Below the pieces are notes generated by a model. The model searched no databases. It worked only from the letters and a program-made list of their open reading frames with translations, and was not told where the DNA came from. The translations under genes were made by a program, and so were the position numbers. A DNA stretch of 64,000 nt from Cyanobium sp. Cruz CV13-4-11 (GTDB lineage: Bacteria; Cyanobacteriota; Cyanobacteriia; PCC-6307; Cyanobiaceae). Shown in pieces: positions 9,300-17,934 of the stretch (positions are counted from its first letter, which is position 1; each line of letters starts with the position of its first letter). The stretch is from positions 38,039-102,038 of the forward strand of contig NZ_JAGQCH010000011.1 of the NCBI RefSeq assembly GCF_024346055.1. Direction: 5' to 3'.

Positions 9300-9653
9300 T
9301 CAGGCCCGCAGCAGCTGCTCGCAGCGGAACTCCCAGTCGCGCTGGGTGCCGATCCCCGCCACCAGCATCCGCCCGGCCGGCTCCTCCCGCAGCCGCAGCT
9401 GCCACTGGCGGATCACATCGGCCCGCTCCATCCAGACTTCGAGCACCAGCCGCTGGATGGCCTCGCCGTCCCAGCAGCGGCCCGTGGCGGTGTCGAGGGC
9501 CCAGCCCAGCAGATCATCCAGCTGGAACGGGCGGAAGCCGCCGTAGATGGGGCCTGGTGCGGCGTTGCCGGAGGCGGGGGCAGCGGAATTCTGTTCGAGG
9601 TAAAACAGCTGCAAGGGATCAGACAACCCGCAGAACTGCAGGAGATAGGACAT
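9300..9653 (-). CDS. Small conserved hypothetical protein
   Basis: The product has 117 residues beginning MSYLLQFCGLSDPLQLFYLE and no signal peptide or membrane segment. I do not recognise a domain; the Trp/Arg-rich C-terminal half (VWMERADVIRQWQLRLREE) suggests a folded basic protein. The ATG at 9653 has a GAGG Shine-Dalgarno sequence seven bases upstream and is preferred to a start ten codons earlier. It lies convergent to the MscS gene and downstream of the DAHP synthase gene, from which a strong hairpin separates it. I infer a lineage-specific cyanobacterial protein. Confidence 0.65.
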   Translation of the reverse strand: MSYLLQFCGLSDPLQLFYLEQNSAAPASGNAAPGPIYGGFRPFQLDDLLGWALDTATGRCWDGEAIQRLVLEVWMERADVIRQWQLRLREEPAGRMLVAGIGTQRDWEFRCEQLLRA

Positions 9654-9739
9654 CAGCGAACCTCGTTGATCTTTCCGCCCCAAACGTACCCAGGGTGCGC
9701 CAGTCAGCTGTTCATCAAGAACAGTCTGTTGCAGACGAT

Positions 9740-9774
9740 CGAATCAGCACTCGCAGCATCAGAGTGCTGATTCG
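9740..9774 (-). terminator. Perfect 13-bp stem-loop after DAHP synthase
   Basis: CGAATCAGCACTC (9740-9752) and GAGTGCTGATTCG (9762-9774) are perfect inverse complements around a 9-base loop, five bases past the DAHP synthase stop. No uridine run follows on either strand, so it may act as a terminator without a U-tract or as an mRNA 3' end stabiliser. Confidence 0.6.
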
Positions 9775-9778
9775 CCCC

Positions 9779-10852
9779 TCAGGCCAGCGCAAGGCTTCGG
9801 GCCTGGGCCTGTTGGACGGCCTCGGCGAGTTCAACCAGCAGGCCCAGGGTGGTGTCCAGATCGATGCAGGCATCGGTGATGCTCTGGCCGTAGGTGAGGG
9901 AGGAAAGATCGGCGGAGATCTTCTGGTTTCCTTCCACCAGATGGCTCTCCACCATCACCCCCATCACATGGACAGAACCCTGGCGCACCTGGTCGGCCAC
10001 CTGGCGCAACACCTCCCCCTGGCGGCGGTAGTCCTTGTTGGAGTTGCCGTGGCTGCAGTCCACCATCAGCCGGGCCGGCAGACCGTCCTTGGCTAGCAGG
10101 GCCGCCGCGGCCTCGACGGCTTCGGCGTGGTAGTTGGTGCCGCTCTTGCCGCCGCGCAGCACCAGGTGGCCATCCGGGTTGCCTGTGGTGGAGACGATCG
10201 CGGCCTGGCCCTCCCTGTTGATGCCCAGGAAATGGTGCGGCCGGGCGGCCGCCTCCATGGCATTGATGGCGGTGGCGGCACTGCCGTCGGTGCCGTTCTT
10301 GAAGCCGATCGGCATCGACAGGCCCGAGGCCATCTCCCGATGGGTCTGGCTTTCGGTGGTGCGGGCGCCGATGGCGGTCCAGCTGATCAGATCAGCGAGG
10401 TACTGGGGCACCACCGGATCAAGCACCTCGGTGGCCGCCGGCAGGCCCAGCTCCGCCAGGTGCAGCAGCAGCGAGCGGGCGCGGCGCAGGCCGGTGTTGA
10501 TGTCGTAGCTGCCGTCGAGGTGGGGATCATTGATCATTCCCTTCCAGCCGACGGTGGTGCGGGGCTTCTCGAAGTAGACCCGCATCACGATCTCGAGCTC
10601 GCTGCGGTGCCGGCGCTGGGCCTGGGCGATGGCGCCGGCGTACTCACGGGCGGCGGCCACGTCATGGACCGAACAGGGGCCAACGATCACCAACACCCGC
10701 TGGTCGCCGGCGTGCAGGATGGCCTTGATGCGCTCGCGTGCCTGCTGCACCGTGCGGGCGGCCTGCTCCGAAAGGGGCAGCTCGGCGTGCAACACCGCCG
10801 GCGGCACCAGCGGCCGGGTTTCCACCACGTGGAGGTCGGAGGTGGGGATCAT
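9779..10852 (-). CDS. aroG: 3-deoxy-7-phosphoheptulonate (DAHP) synthase, class I
   Basis: The enzyme condenses phosphoenolpyruvate and erythrose 4-phosphate in the first step of the shikimate pathway. The 357-residue length and motifs fit the AroF/G/H class: [59 protein letters not shown], and [12 protein letters not shown] near the C-terminus with the metal-site residues. ATG 10852 ([15 protein letters not shown]) gives the expected N-terminus. Which aromatic amino acid inhibits it cannot be read here. The divergent acnB gene lies about 190 bases away. The aroG symbol is by type; aroF would be equally acceptable. Confidence 0.95.
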   Translation of the reverse strand: MIPTSDLHVVETRPLVPPAVLHAELPLSEQAARTVQQARERIKAILHAGDQRVLVIVGPCSVHDVAAAREYAGAIAQAQRRHRSELEIVMRVYFEKPRTTVGWKGMINDPHLDGSYDINTGLRRARSLLLHLAELGLPAATEVLDPVVPQYLADLISWTAIGARTTESQTHREMASGLSMPIGFKNGTDGSAATAINAMEAAARPHHFLGINREGQAAIVSTTGNPDGHLVLRGGKSGTNYHAEAVEAAAALLAKDGLPARLMVDCSHGNSNKDYRRQGEVLRQVADQVRQGSVHVMGVMVESHLVEGNQKISADLSSLTYGQSITDACIDLDTTLGLLVELAEAVQQAQARSLALA

Positions 10853-11044
10853 GCGCGGCGGCCGGCGGGGATTGGTCAGACCCTCCAGCCTACGAACTGG
10901 CGTTCCAAACTCCCTTCGCCACCCTGGCGCCAACGTTGCAGCACCGACTTCTGCAGCCGTCGTCACCAGAGGGCGGCCCCGCGGGGAAGAACAATGGGGG
11001 TCATGCCCATGCCAGCCGGGGGTACGACCCGGACCCACGCCCCC

Positions 11045-13666
11045 ATGTCCCTCTCGCCAGCCGACCTGCTCCCCTCCTACCGCGAGGCCGCCGCCGCCCG
11101 CGACGCCCTCGGCGTGCCGCCCCTGCCGCTCACGGCACCCGAGGCCCAGGCCCTCACCCAGCTGCTGGAGCAGCCACCCGCCGGCGAGGAGGCGTTTCTG
11201 CTGCACCTGCTGAGCGAACGCATCCCACCGGGGGTCGATGAGGCCGCCTACGTCAAGGCCACCTGGCTGAGCGCGATCGCCCAGGGCAGCGCCACCAGCC
11301 CCCTGGTGAGCCCCCTGGAGGCCACCCGGCTGCTGGCCACCATGATCGGTGGCTACAACGTTGGCGCCCTGATCGCGCTGCTCTCCAGCCCGGAGCCCGC
11401 CATCGCCACCGAGGCCGCCCGGGGGCTGAGCCGCACCCTGCTGGTGTACGACGCCTTCCACGACGTGCTGGAGCTGGCCGAGACCAACCCCCTGGCCCGC
11501 CAGGTGGTGGACAGCTGGGCAGCGGCCGAGTGGTTCCACGCCCGGCCGCCCCTGCCGGAGGCGATCACCGTCACCGTGTTCAAGGTGACTGGGGAAACCA
11601 ACACCGACGACCTGTCGCCGGCCACCCACGCCACCACCCGCCCCGACATCCCCCTGCACGCGATGGCGATGCTGGAGACGCGGATGCCCGAAGGGCTCGG
11701 CCTGATCGCCGAACTGAAGGCCAAGGGCCACCCGCTGGCCTACGTGGGCGATGTGGTGGGCACGGGCAGCTCGCGCAAATCCGCCATCAATTCGGTGCTC
11801 TGGCACATCGGCACCGACATCCCCCACGTGCCCAACAAGCGCAGCGGCGGGGTGGTGCTGGGCAGCAAGATCGCGCCGATCTTCTTCAACACCGCCGAGG
11901 ACTCCGGCGCCCTGCCGATCGAGTGCGACGTGAGCGCCCTCAACAGCGGCGACGTGATCACGATCCGGCCCCACGCCGGCACGATCGAGCGGGCCGCCGG
12001 CGAGCCGGGCGCCGGGGAGGTGCTGGCCCGCTTCGAGCTCAAGCCCAGCACCATCGCCGACGAGGTGCGGGCCGGCGGCCGCATCCCCCTGCTGATCGGC
12101 CGCTCGCTCACCGACAAGGTGCGGCTGCAGCTGGGCCTGCCCGCCTCCGAGGCCTTCATCCGCCCGGTGGCCCCGGTCGACACGGGCAAGGGCTTCACCC
12201 TGGCCCAGAAGATGGTGGGCAAGGCCTGCGGCCTGGCGGGCGTGCGCCCCGGCACGAGCTGCGAACCGCTGATGACCAGCGTCGGCAGCCAGGACACCAC
12301 CGGGCCGATGACCCGCGACGAGATGAAGGAGCTGGCCTGTCTGGGCTTCTCCGCCGACCTGGTGATGCAGAGCTTCTGCCACACCGCCGCCTACCCCAAG
12401 CCGGTCGACCTCAGGACCCACGCCGAACTGCCCGACTTCATCAGCTCCCGGGGCGGCGTCGCCCTGCGCCCGGGCGACGGCATCATCCACAGCTGGCTCA
12501 ACCGCATGCTCCTGCCGGACACGGTGGGCACCGGCGGCGACAGCCACACCCGCTTCCCGCTCGGCATCTCGTTCCCGGCCGGCTCCGGTCTGGTGGCCTT
12601 CGCGGCCGCCATCGGCGCCATGCCCCTCGACATGCCGGAGTCGGTGCTGGTGCGCTTCTCCGGTTCGCTGCAGCCCGGCGTCACCCTGCGGGACGTGGTC
12701 AACGCCATCCCCTATGTGGCCATCCAGCAGGGCCTGCTGACGGTGGAGAAGGCCGGCAAGAAGAACATCTTCAGCGGCCGGATCATGGAGATCGAAGGGC
12801 TCCCCGACCTGAAGCTGGAGCAGGCGTTTGAGTTGACGGACGCGACCGCCGAGCGCTCCTGCGCCGGCAGCACGATCAAGCTGAGCGTCGAGACGGTGAG
12901 CGAATACCTGCGCAGCAACGTGGCGCTGCTCAAGAACATGATCGCCCGGGGCTACAGCGATGCCCGCACCATGGCGCGCCGGATCAAGGCGATGGAGGCC
13001 TGGCTGGCCGATCCGGTGCTGATGGAGGCCGATGCCGACGCCGCGTACGCGGCGGTGATCGACATCAACCTGGACGAACTGAGCGAACCGATCCTGGCCT
13101 GCCCCAACGACCCGGACAACGTAAAGCTGCTCAGCGAGGTGGCGGGCGACCGAATCGACGAGGTGTTCATCGGCTCCTGCATGACCAACATCGGCCACTA
13201 CCGCGCCGCCGCCACGGTGATGGACGGGGCCGGCACCAGCGCCACCCGGCTGTGGGTGTGTCCCCCCACCCGCATGGACGACGAGGTGCTGCGGGCCGAG
13301 GGCTACACCGCCAAGTTCGAGACCGCCGGCGCCCGCATGGAGCTGCCCGGCTGCTCCCTGTGCATGGGCAACCAGGCCCGGGTGGAGGACAACACCACCG
13401 TGTTCTCCACCAGCACCCGCAACTTCAACAACCGCCTCGGCAACGGCGCCCAGGTGTACCTGGGCAGCGCCGAACTGGCGGCGGTGTGTGCCCTGCTGGG
13501 CCGCATCCCCAGCCCGGCCGAGTACCTGGAGATCGCGGCGGCCAAGATCGATCCCCTCTCCGACCAGCTCTACCGCTACCTCAACTTCGACCAGATCGAT
13601 GGCTTCGAGGATGCCGGGCGGGTGGTGAGCGTGGCGGAGGAGGAGAAGGTGCTGGCGGAGGTGTAG
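11045..13666 (+). CDS. acnB: Aconitate hydratase B
   Basis: The enzyme interconverts citrate and isocitrate in the TCA cycle. The 873-residue product is close to E. coli AcnB (865). The N-terminal HEAT-like domain ([20 protein letters not shown]) and the swivel domain with [19 protein letters not shown] precede the catalytic domains, the order specific to the B type. The three [4Fe-4S] ligands are Cys712 ([13 protein letters not shown]) and Cys770/Cys773 ([10 protein letters not shown]), matching E. coli 710/769/772. ATG 11045 aligns with the family start. ATG 10994 has a better Shine-Dalgarno sequence (GGGGAAG) and would add 17 residues, so the true start is open. Confidence 0.96.
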   Translation: MSLSPADLLPSYREAAAARDALGVPPLPLTAPEAQALTQLLEQPPAGEEAFLLHLLSERIPPGVDEAAYVKATWLSAIAQGSATSPLVSPLEATRLLATMIGGYNVGALIALLSSPEPAIATEAARGLSRTLLVYDAFHDVLELAETNPLARQVVDSWAAAEWFHARPPLPEAITVTVFKVTGETNTDDLSPATHATTRPDIPLHAMAMLETRMPEGLGLIAELKAKGHPLAYVGDVVGTGSSRKSAINSVLWHIGTDIPHVPNKRSGGVVLGSKIAPIFFNTAEDSGALPIECDVSALNSGDVITIRPHAGTIERAAGEPGAGEVLARFELKPSTIADEVRAGGRIPLLIGRSLTDKVRLQLGLPASEAFIRPVAPVDTGKGFTLAQKMVGKACGLAGVRPGTSCEPLMTSVGSQDTTGPMTRDEMKELACLGFSADLVMQSFCHTAAYPKPVDLRTHAELPDFISSRGGVALRPGDGIIHSWLNRMLLPDTVGTGGDSHTRFPLGISFPAGSGLVAFAAAIGAMPLDMPESVLVRFSGSLQPGVTLRDVVNAIPYVAIQQGLLTVEKAGKKNIFSGRIMEIEGLPDLKLEQAFELTDATAERSCAGSTIKLSVETVSEYLRSNVALLKNMIARGYSDARTMARRIKAMEAWLADPVLMEADADAAYAAVIDINLDELSEPILACPNDPDNVKLLSEVAGDRIDEVFIGSCMTNIGHYRAAATVMDGAGTSATRLWVCPPTRMDDEVLRAEGYTAKFETAGARMELPGCSLCMGNQARVEDNTTVFSTSTRNFNNRLGNGAQVYLGSAELAAVCALLGRIPSPAEYLEIAAAKIDPLSDQLYRYLNFDQIDGFEDAGRVVSVAEEEKVLAEV

Positions 13667-13726
13667 GGGGCGAAAAGGATGTAGAACCGCGATTCACGGC
13701 TCGATCCCCCACCATGAACTGAGGCC

Positions 13727-14470
13727 TCAGCCCCCCACCACCAGGGCGTCGACGATCTCATAGCGCTCAAAGTTCTCCCCAAGCAGCAGCACCGACACAT
13801 CGCCGCGCTGCTGCACGGAGAGCTTCTCGGGCTGATCGGAAGCAACAGCCTTGCCCTTCACGAACAGGAACTGACGCTTCTGGCCCTCGGGGTTCATCAC
13901 CACCACCGTGGCGCTGTTGTTGGCCCGGCGGATCACGGACGCCTTGCAGCTGGTGCCCTTACCGCTGCTCCCAGACCCACAGGGCACCTCCGCAGAGGCG
14001 TGGTACGGCGTGCCTGGGATCAACGCATCGCGGGACGCGGGCACGGGGGCGAGGGGAGCACCGCTGATCCCCACCTTGAGGCTGTAGGTGCTCGTTTCGT
14101 TGCGGCGCGCCGCCGGCCGCATCAGATACACCCTCACCCTGACATCGCCATCGCTGGGCAGGAGGCCCCGGAAGCGATTGCCGGAGCTGCTGCCGATGAA
14201 CAGGGCCGTGTCGGTCCCGGCCGCCATCACGTTGAAGTAATTCTGCGGGTTGGAACCCTTGAGTTCCACGGTCAGGGTCTGACCGGCGCCGGCGCGCAGT
14301 TTGTAATCGACGGTCTGGTCGCCCTTGAGCTGGCCCTTCAGCAGGGTGGAATCAACTCCGGCTCGAAACGTGACCCTTTGACTCTCGATCGCGGTCTGGG
14401 CCAGTCCGACTCCAGCCGGGAGGCTTATGGCCAGAAGGCCAGCGACAGCCAAGGAGAGTGGGGCACGCAT
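13727..14470 (-). CDS. Exported protein with a PliG-like (g-type lysozyme inhibitor-like) domain
   Basis: The 247-residue product starts MRAPLSLAVAGLLAISLPAG, a clear signal peptide probably cleaved after GLA near residue 24. The following domain (residues about 45-135) has the pattern YKLRAGAGQTLTVELKGSN, then NPQNYFNVMAAG and DGDVRVRVYLMRPAARRNET. I recognise this pattern from proteins annotated as inhibitors of g-type lysozyme (E. coli PliG/YcgK-like), a beta-sandwich fold. The C-terminal half (HASAEVPCGSGSSGKGTSC onward) has two cysteines that could form a disulfide and looks like a second beta domain. It is likely periplasmic. An inhibitory role against lysozyme is family-based and untested; a generic carbohydrate-binding role is an alternative. 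Confidence 0.65.
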   Translation of the reverse strand: MRAPLSLAVAGLLAISLPAGVGLAQTAIESQRVTFRAGVDSTLLKGQLKGDQTVDYKLRAGAGQTLTVELKGSNPQNYFNVMAAGTDTALFIGSSSGNRFRGLLPSDGDVRVRVYLMRPAARRNETSTYSLKVGISGAPLAPVPASRDALIPGTPYHASAEVPCGSGSSGKGTSCKASVIRRANNSATVVVMNPEGQKRQFLFVKGKAVASDQPEKLSVQQRGDVSVLLLGENFERYEIVDALVVGG

Positions 14471-14695
14471 CGGTAATTCGCTCAGGGCCAAGGAAAACCC
14501 TACCTGGCTTGCTCCCGGGGACATTTCTTACCGCCTACGCAATGGCTGGGTGGGCCGTTCCGGTCGGTTGAGAAATGTGAAGTGAACGCTTGAGCTAACG
14601 CTCCAGATCAGAAGCGGGCAAGGATCTCAGCATAGAAATCAGCATCAGCTACCGTCTTCTGAATCTGGTTGTTGTACGGCTCGGTGCCAAACTGA

Positions 14696-16108
14696 TTACT
14701 TGTACTTCTCAACTTCTTGTCTACCCTTACTGGTAAGTTGCCACGCCGACTTTGCTGCGGCCAAGCCAGGTATCCGTTCCAGGATCCCTGCGTCCCGAAG
14801 CTTGTAAAACTCAATCTTGACAAGATTCTCAGACTTGATCCCAGTTATCTCACGAGCCTGCTTATTGGTAATCCGGTCGTGGCTTGCCAGAAAGCTCAAA
14901 ATAGCTTCAGTTGGCTTTGCCAATGGTGTGTGGGGAAGAATAACCTTTACATAATTTCCATCTTCAGAAATAATTGGCTCTTTAAGCCCCCACTCTTTCA
15001 TTTTTTGAAACGCAGTATTCAACCCTTCGCCCAAGTCCTTATTTGGCGCATCTTTGTAGCGATTTAATGTCCGCACGATCTTGGGATTTCGGGAGAATCT
15101 TGCGTCCAGGATATTGTCAACTGTCACATAGCCCGGCAGGCGTCCGGGACTCAGAATCTCGATACGATTGTCGAATATGAAAACTTGTATATCATCAGAT
15201 ATAGAATAATCCCTATGGATGACTGCGTTGACCAACACTTCCCATATCGACTCAGGGGGATATTTGGCACTCTTTAGACCATCTGGGGTCCATATCTGCA
15301 CTGATTCCATTAGCTTAACTACTCCCGCTGTTGCCTGATGAATTTGTTGATACAATGGCCCTTCGACGGTGATCTGTTCCGCCAAGTGATCTCTCTCTGG
15401 GTCATCTTCTTTTGTCTCATATCGAGTGATTTTGATCCCGCACTTCCGAGGGACTGAACCACTTGGGGCTGGATGGAAGAGAAGAGTGCTCGCAACACGG
15501 GGTAGCCAGCTCTTAAAGTCAAGAAGATTTTGGTTAATACAGAATTCAAGAGGATCGATCTTGGGCGCATACTCGACAAGAAAGCTTTCCAGCTCCGAGG
15601 AGTCGACGATTAATTCGGCTGGAATCTCTTTGAGAATGACATCTTCATAGGACGAGGCTCCTTTAGCAAATGCAAGCTCAGCAATCTTTTGGGGATCCTT
15701 TATGGGCAGAGACTGTGCTCCATATCTTTGGTAGACTGTATTGTCTGCAGTGCTATGAACATTGCCGGACTTCTCAATGCTTACAGCCAGAACATGACCA
15801 GGAAAGCCGCATGCAACCAGGATCTCGTATCTTAGTTCAAGGGATGGCTTGATTTCAAATATTGCTTGTAGTGCGCTATTTATTTCTTCTATGGATCCAT
15901 ACCCATTCCATCTTTTGATGGGGTCAGGCTCCTCCTTGTCATCCGAAACTCCAATTACAAACTCCCCTCCATCCGCATTTGCAAGCGCAACAGATATCTT
16001 TTGCACCTTTGCGCCCCGAATCCCGCATGCCTTCCTGTCAAAGAAATGAGATTCTTCCCGAGTGCAGATTGCATAGACTTCTTGCTCGGATATCTCTCGT
16101 ACGCGCAT
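14696..16108 (-). CDS. AlbA_2 (Schlafen-like) DNA-binding protein with RecG-type ATPase-like domain
   Basis: The 470-residue protein begins with an AlbA_2/Schlafen-type domain (REESHFFDRKACGIRGAKVQ, then ALANADGGEFVIGVSDD). It is followed by the HATPase_c_4 module seen in many predicted regulators (EVLVNAVIHRDYSISDDIQV, FDNRIEILSPGRLPG, GEGLNTAFQKMKEWGL) and a C-terminal winged-helix-like end (ITNKQAREITGIKSENLVKI). Such proteins are scattered among mobile and defence-associated loci; the function is unknown. Its codons are far more AT-rich than the neighbours, implying recent transfer. A short in-frame tail just downstream (14608-14694, ending DADFYAEILARF) may be the end of another imported gene. 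No Shine-Dalgarno sequence supports ATG 16108. Confidence 0.8.
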   Translation of the reverse strand: MRVREISEQEVYAICTREESHFFDRKACGIRGAKVQKISVALANADGGEFVIGVSDDKEEPDPIKRWNGYGSIEEINSALQAIFEIKPSLELRYEILVACGFPGHVLAVSIEKSGNVHSTADNTVYQRYGAQSLPIKDPQKIAELAFAKGASSYEDVILKEIPAELIVDSSELESFLVEYAPKIDPLEFCINQNLLDFKSWLPRVASTLLFHPAPSGSVPRKCGIKITRYETKEDDPERDHLAEQITVEGPLYQQIHQATAGVVKLMESVQIWTPDGLKSAKYPPESIWEVLVNAVIHRDYSISDDIQVFIFDNRIEILSPGRLPGYVTVDNILDARFSRNPKIVRTLNRYKDAPNKDLGEGLNTAFQKMKEWGLKEPIISEDGNYVKVILPHTPLAKPTEAILSFLASHDRITNKQAREITGIKSENLVKIEFYKLRDAGILERIPGLAAAKSAWQLTSKGRQEVEKYK

Positions 16109-17087
16109 TGGATCGCAAGTTGGTTGAGAATTGCTTGATGAATTGTGCGATTGCTCGCGGCCGATCAGATGACTATTTTAGGCCACGAACTTCCAGCGCG
16201 CAAGCGAAGGGCTATGGGTTCGAGCATTGACGCTAAGTGGCTTCGCTGATGGTTTGCAGCTGCCTTGGGCCCGTACAACGCTAATTGGATGGTTTCCGAG
16301 AACCACGGCGGCGCTCCTGCTTTTGTCCGATAACCACCTCCGTGTTGCCAAGCTAACTCTAGCCACCGCAGTCAGTTCATGGCAGATGTGTTCGTCGTGA
16401 ACAGTGGTTATCGGACCCGATATCTACATGTAGCAGTTGCTACAAACTGCCCTACGGGGCGAGATGATGGCCGGCCCTGAAAGGCAGGAAACGCAGAAGC
16501 CATAGATGTAACGCTACGGCAAATTAACCTTGGCCACTACTTCTATGCCGGACTTGAGAACGCTAGGATAAGCGAGATCTAGGGCTTATACTCACGAGCA
16601 TAGTGTCAGCGTGCCGACAACATAGCCCGAATATCTACATATCGTCCAAATACCTTCGCCGATTTGGGTAATCAATCAGAGAAATTCAAGATATGTCAAT
16701 CAACACTTGAAAGAGTTTCTGGCGAATCTTCGCATGGCCTTGGCTTGGTTTTCCGATCCTTCGAACGCTTCTTAGGCGGAACCATCTAAGCCCCGAATCT
16801 TCCTCCGTCGGAAGCATAAGTTCGAGTTGCCCTGAGGCCAACGCCGCAAAACCCTTGACAAGGCCTGGGTTCACTTTCATCGCCACATAACCCCTTCGAC
16901 TTAGGCAGACCAGGAGGAACATTTTGCTGCCGTAGCCCAACCTCGCGACCCGTCAGCGCTCCATCCAGGGAGTGGTTGAACCCAATCTCGCCGGATTGGG
17001 GCCGGTTTGGACGGAAAAGCCTGGTCACGAAGCTCCTTTCAGCGTCACCCTTGAAGCGCTGAACCCGGGTACCCGCGGGCTGGCCGA
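16109..17087. other. About 1 kb of AT-richer DNA with no supported gene
   Basis: This spacer upstream of the AlbA_2 gene has noticeably lower GC than the surroundings. Open frames such as 16178-16366 and 16686-16940 (both minus) are short, overlap each other and resemble no family. A stretch near 16700-16775 on the plus strand reads NQHLKEFLANLRMALAWF before a stop and could be the decayed end of a gene, but has no start. The iterated motif at 16295-16416 is described separately. A self-complementary CTACATGTAG occurs at 16423-16432. Confidence 0.5.
16295..16416. repeat. Iterated TCCGA(G/T)AACCAC motif with a perfect 13-bp inverted pair
   Basis: TCCGAGAACCAC (16295-16306) is nearly repeated by GTCCGATAACCAC (16325-16337), whose exact inverse complement GTGGTTATCGGAC occurs at 16404-16416. 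Two direct copies and one inverted copy therefore lie within 122 bases of otherwise non-coding DNA. This could be operator-like or the footprint of an excised element. Confidence 0.6.
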
Positions 17088-17459
17088 TCAGCCGATCCCC
17101 CCCACAGCCCGCTCGCAGCGTTCCAGTTCGGCCTCCAGCAGAGCCAACAGCTCCGATCGCTCGGCCGGCAGCGGGAAGGGACCTGCCTCGTAGCGGGCCT
17201 CCACAGCGAACTCCTGCAGCGCCGCCAGGCGCGGCTCCAGAACCTGTCCCGCCACAGAGGCCAGGTCGCTCAGTTCGTGCACCCTTGGAGGCCGGCGATC
17301 GCTCAGCACGATCCAGGCCTTGAGCAGCTCGTCCACCACCTGCTGGGCGGTGAAGCCCCAGTCCTCCTCCGGATACTCAGGATCGAGCCCGATGCGCAAG
17401 GTGCGCAGATGGCGGCGCACGATCGCCAGCAGCAGGACCGCGTCCTCAGCCGGCGACAT
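17088..17459 (-). CDS. HEPN-domain protein (partner of the MNT protein)
   Basis: This 123-residue helical protein beginning MSPAEDAVLLLAIVRRHLRT shows HEPN-family hallmarks: an amphipathic core FTAQQVVDELLKAWIVLSDR, then PPRVHELSDLASVAGQ, corresponding to the family's P-x-T-H-D-L region, and EARYEAGPF near the end. Within RRPPRVH the spacing R-x4/5-H is compatible with the RNase motif of HEPN toxins, but I cannot tell whether it is catalytic. ATG 17459 lies inside the end of the upstream nucleotidyltransferase gene (14-bp overlap), the standard layout of MNT-HEPN toxin-antitoxin modules. Confidence 0.75.
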   Translation of the reverse strand: MSPAEDAVLLLAIVRRHLRTLRIGLDPEYPEEDWGFTAQQVVDELLKAWIVLSDRRPPRVHELSDLASVAGQVLEPRLAALQEFAVEARYEAGPFPLPAERSELLALLEAELERCERAVGGIG

Positions 17460-17865
17460 AGAGCACCTTCCCCTCGCGGGCCACATCGCCGAACACATGC
17501 CAGCGCGAGCCACTCAACCGTTCGGCGTCGGCGGCCCCGGCCACCACCAGGTCGACCCGCACACCGAGGGGCCCGAGGGCCTCTCGAAAGCGCTGCCAGC
17601 AGGCAGCCTTCTCGGCGGGGGTGAGCTGGGCGCGACCCACGATCACCGCCAGGTCAAGGTCGGAATCGGGGCGCGCCTCGCCCCGGGCCCGCGAGCCGAA
17701 CGCCAGCACCGCGATCACCTCGGCGTCGGCACAGAGGCGTGCAAGGGCCTGGGTACAGTCCTCCGGATCCAGGCCGGGGCCGAGCTTCGGCAGCGGCGAC
17801 AGCGCTTGGGGATCACGCCAGGGAATCGCGGGCGGTACGAACGGCTGTGCGGAGGCGGAGACCAT
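17446..17865 (-). CDS. Minimal nucleotidyltransferase (MNT antitoxin-like)
   Basis: The 139-residue product contains the polymerase-beta-like signature GSRARGEARPDSDLDLAVIV, that is, GS-x10-D-x-D with both metal-binding aspartates, and a third acidic position in VRVDLVV. In characterised HEPN/MNT systems such proteins neutralise the HEPN partner, in some cases by AMPylating it. ATG 17865 (MVSASAQPFVPPAIPW) is chosen; a TTG two codons earlier is in frame. It is first in a two-gene unit with the HEPN gene and lies at the edge of the AT-rich region. Confidence 0.82.
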   Translation of the reverse strand: MVSASAQPFVPPAIPWRDPQALSPLPKLGPGLDPEDCTQALARLCADAEVIAVLAFGSRARGEARPDSDLDLAVIVGRAQLTPAEKAACWQRFREALGPLGVRVDLVVAGAADAERLSGSRWHVFGDVAREGKVLYVAG

Positions 17866-17934
17866 GGCCAAACGCTACCGCCGCTGACCGCAAGGGCCCA
17901 GCGACGCGAGCACACGGCCCGAGCCTCCCCGTTC

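Noticed and set aside
9779..13198. Very long open frame continuing from DAHP synthase antisense through aconitase
   Set aside because: It is an artefact of high GC. The part beyond 10852 is Gly/His/Ala/Arg-rich, resembles no protein, and lies antisense to an intact acnB.
13719..13730. Palindrome CTGAGGCCTCAG, also at 35237-35248, both at convergent gene ends
   Set aside because: Only two copies were seen. In the second the palindrome is partly forced by two facing stop codons (TGA/TCA), so chance is sufficient.
16200..16230. GGGTTCGAGC resembling a tRNA T-arm
   Set aside because: No matching five-base-pair T-stem, anticodon arm or acceptor stem could be built around it.
16325..16416. Possible integron attC site formed by the 13-bp inverted pair
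   Set aside because: Length (92 bases) is in range, but the ends do not fit RYYYAAC/GTTRRRY, and there is no inner L-box pairing.
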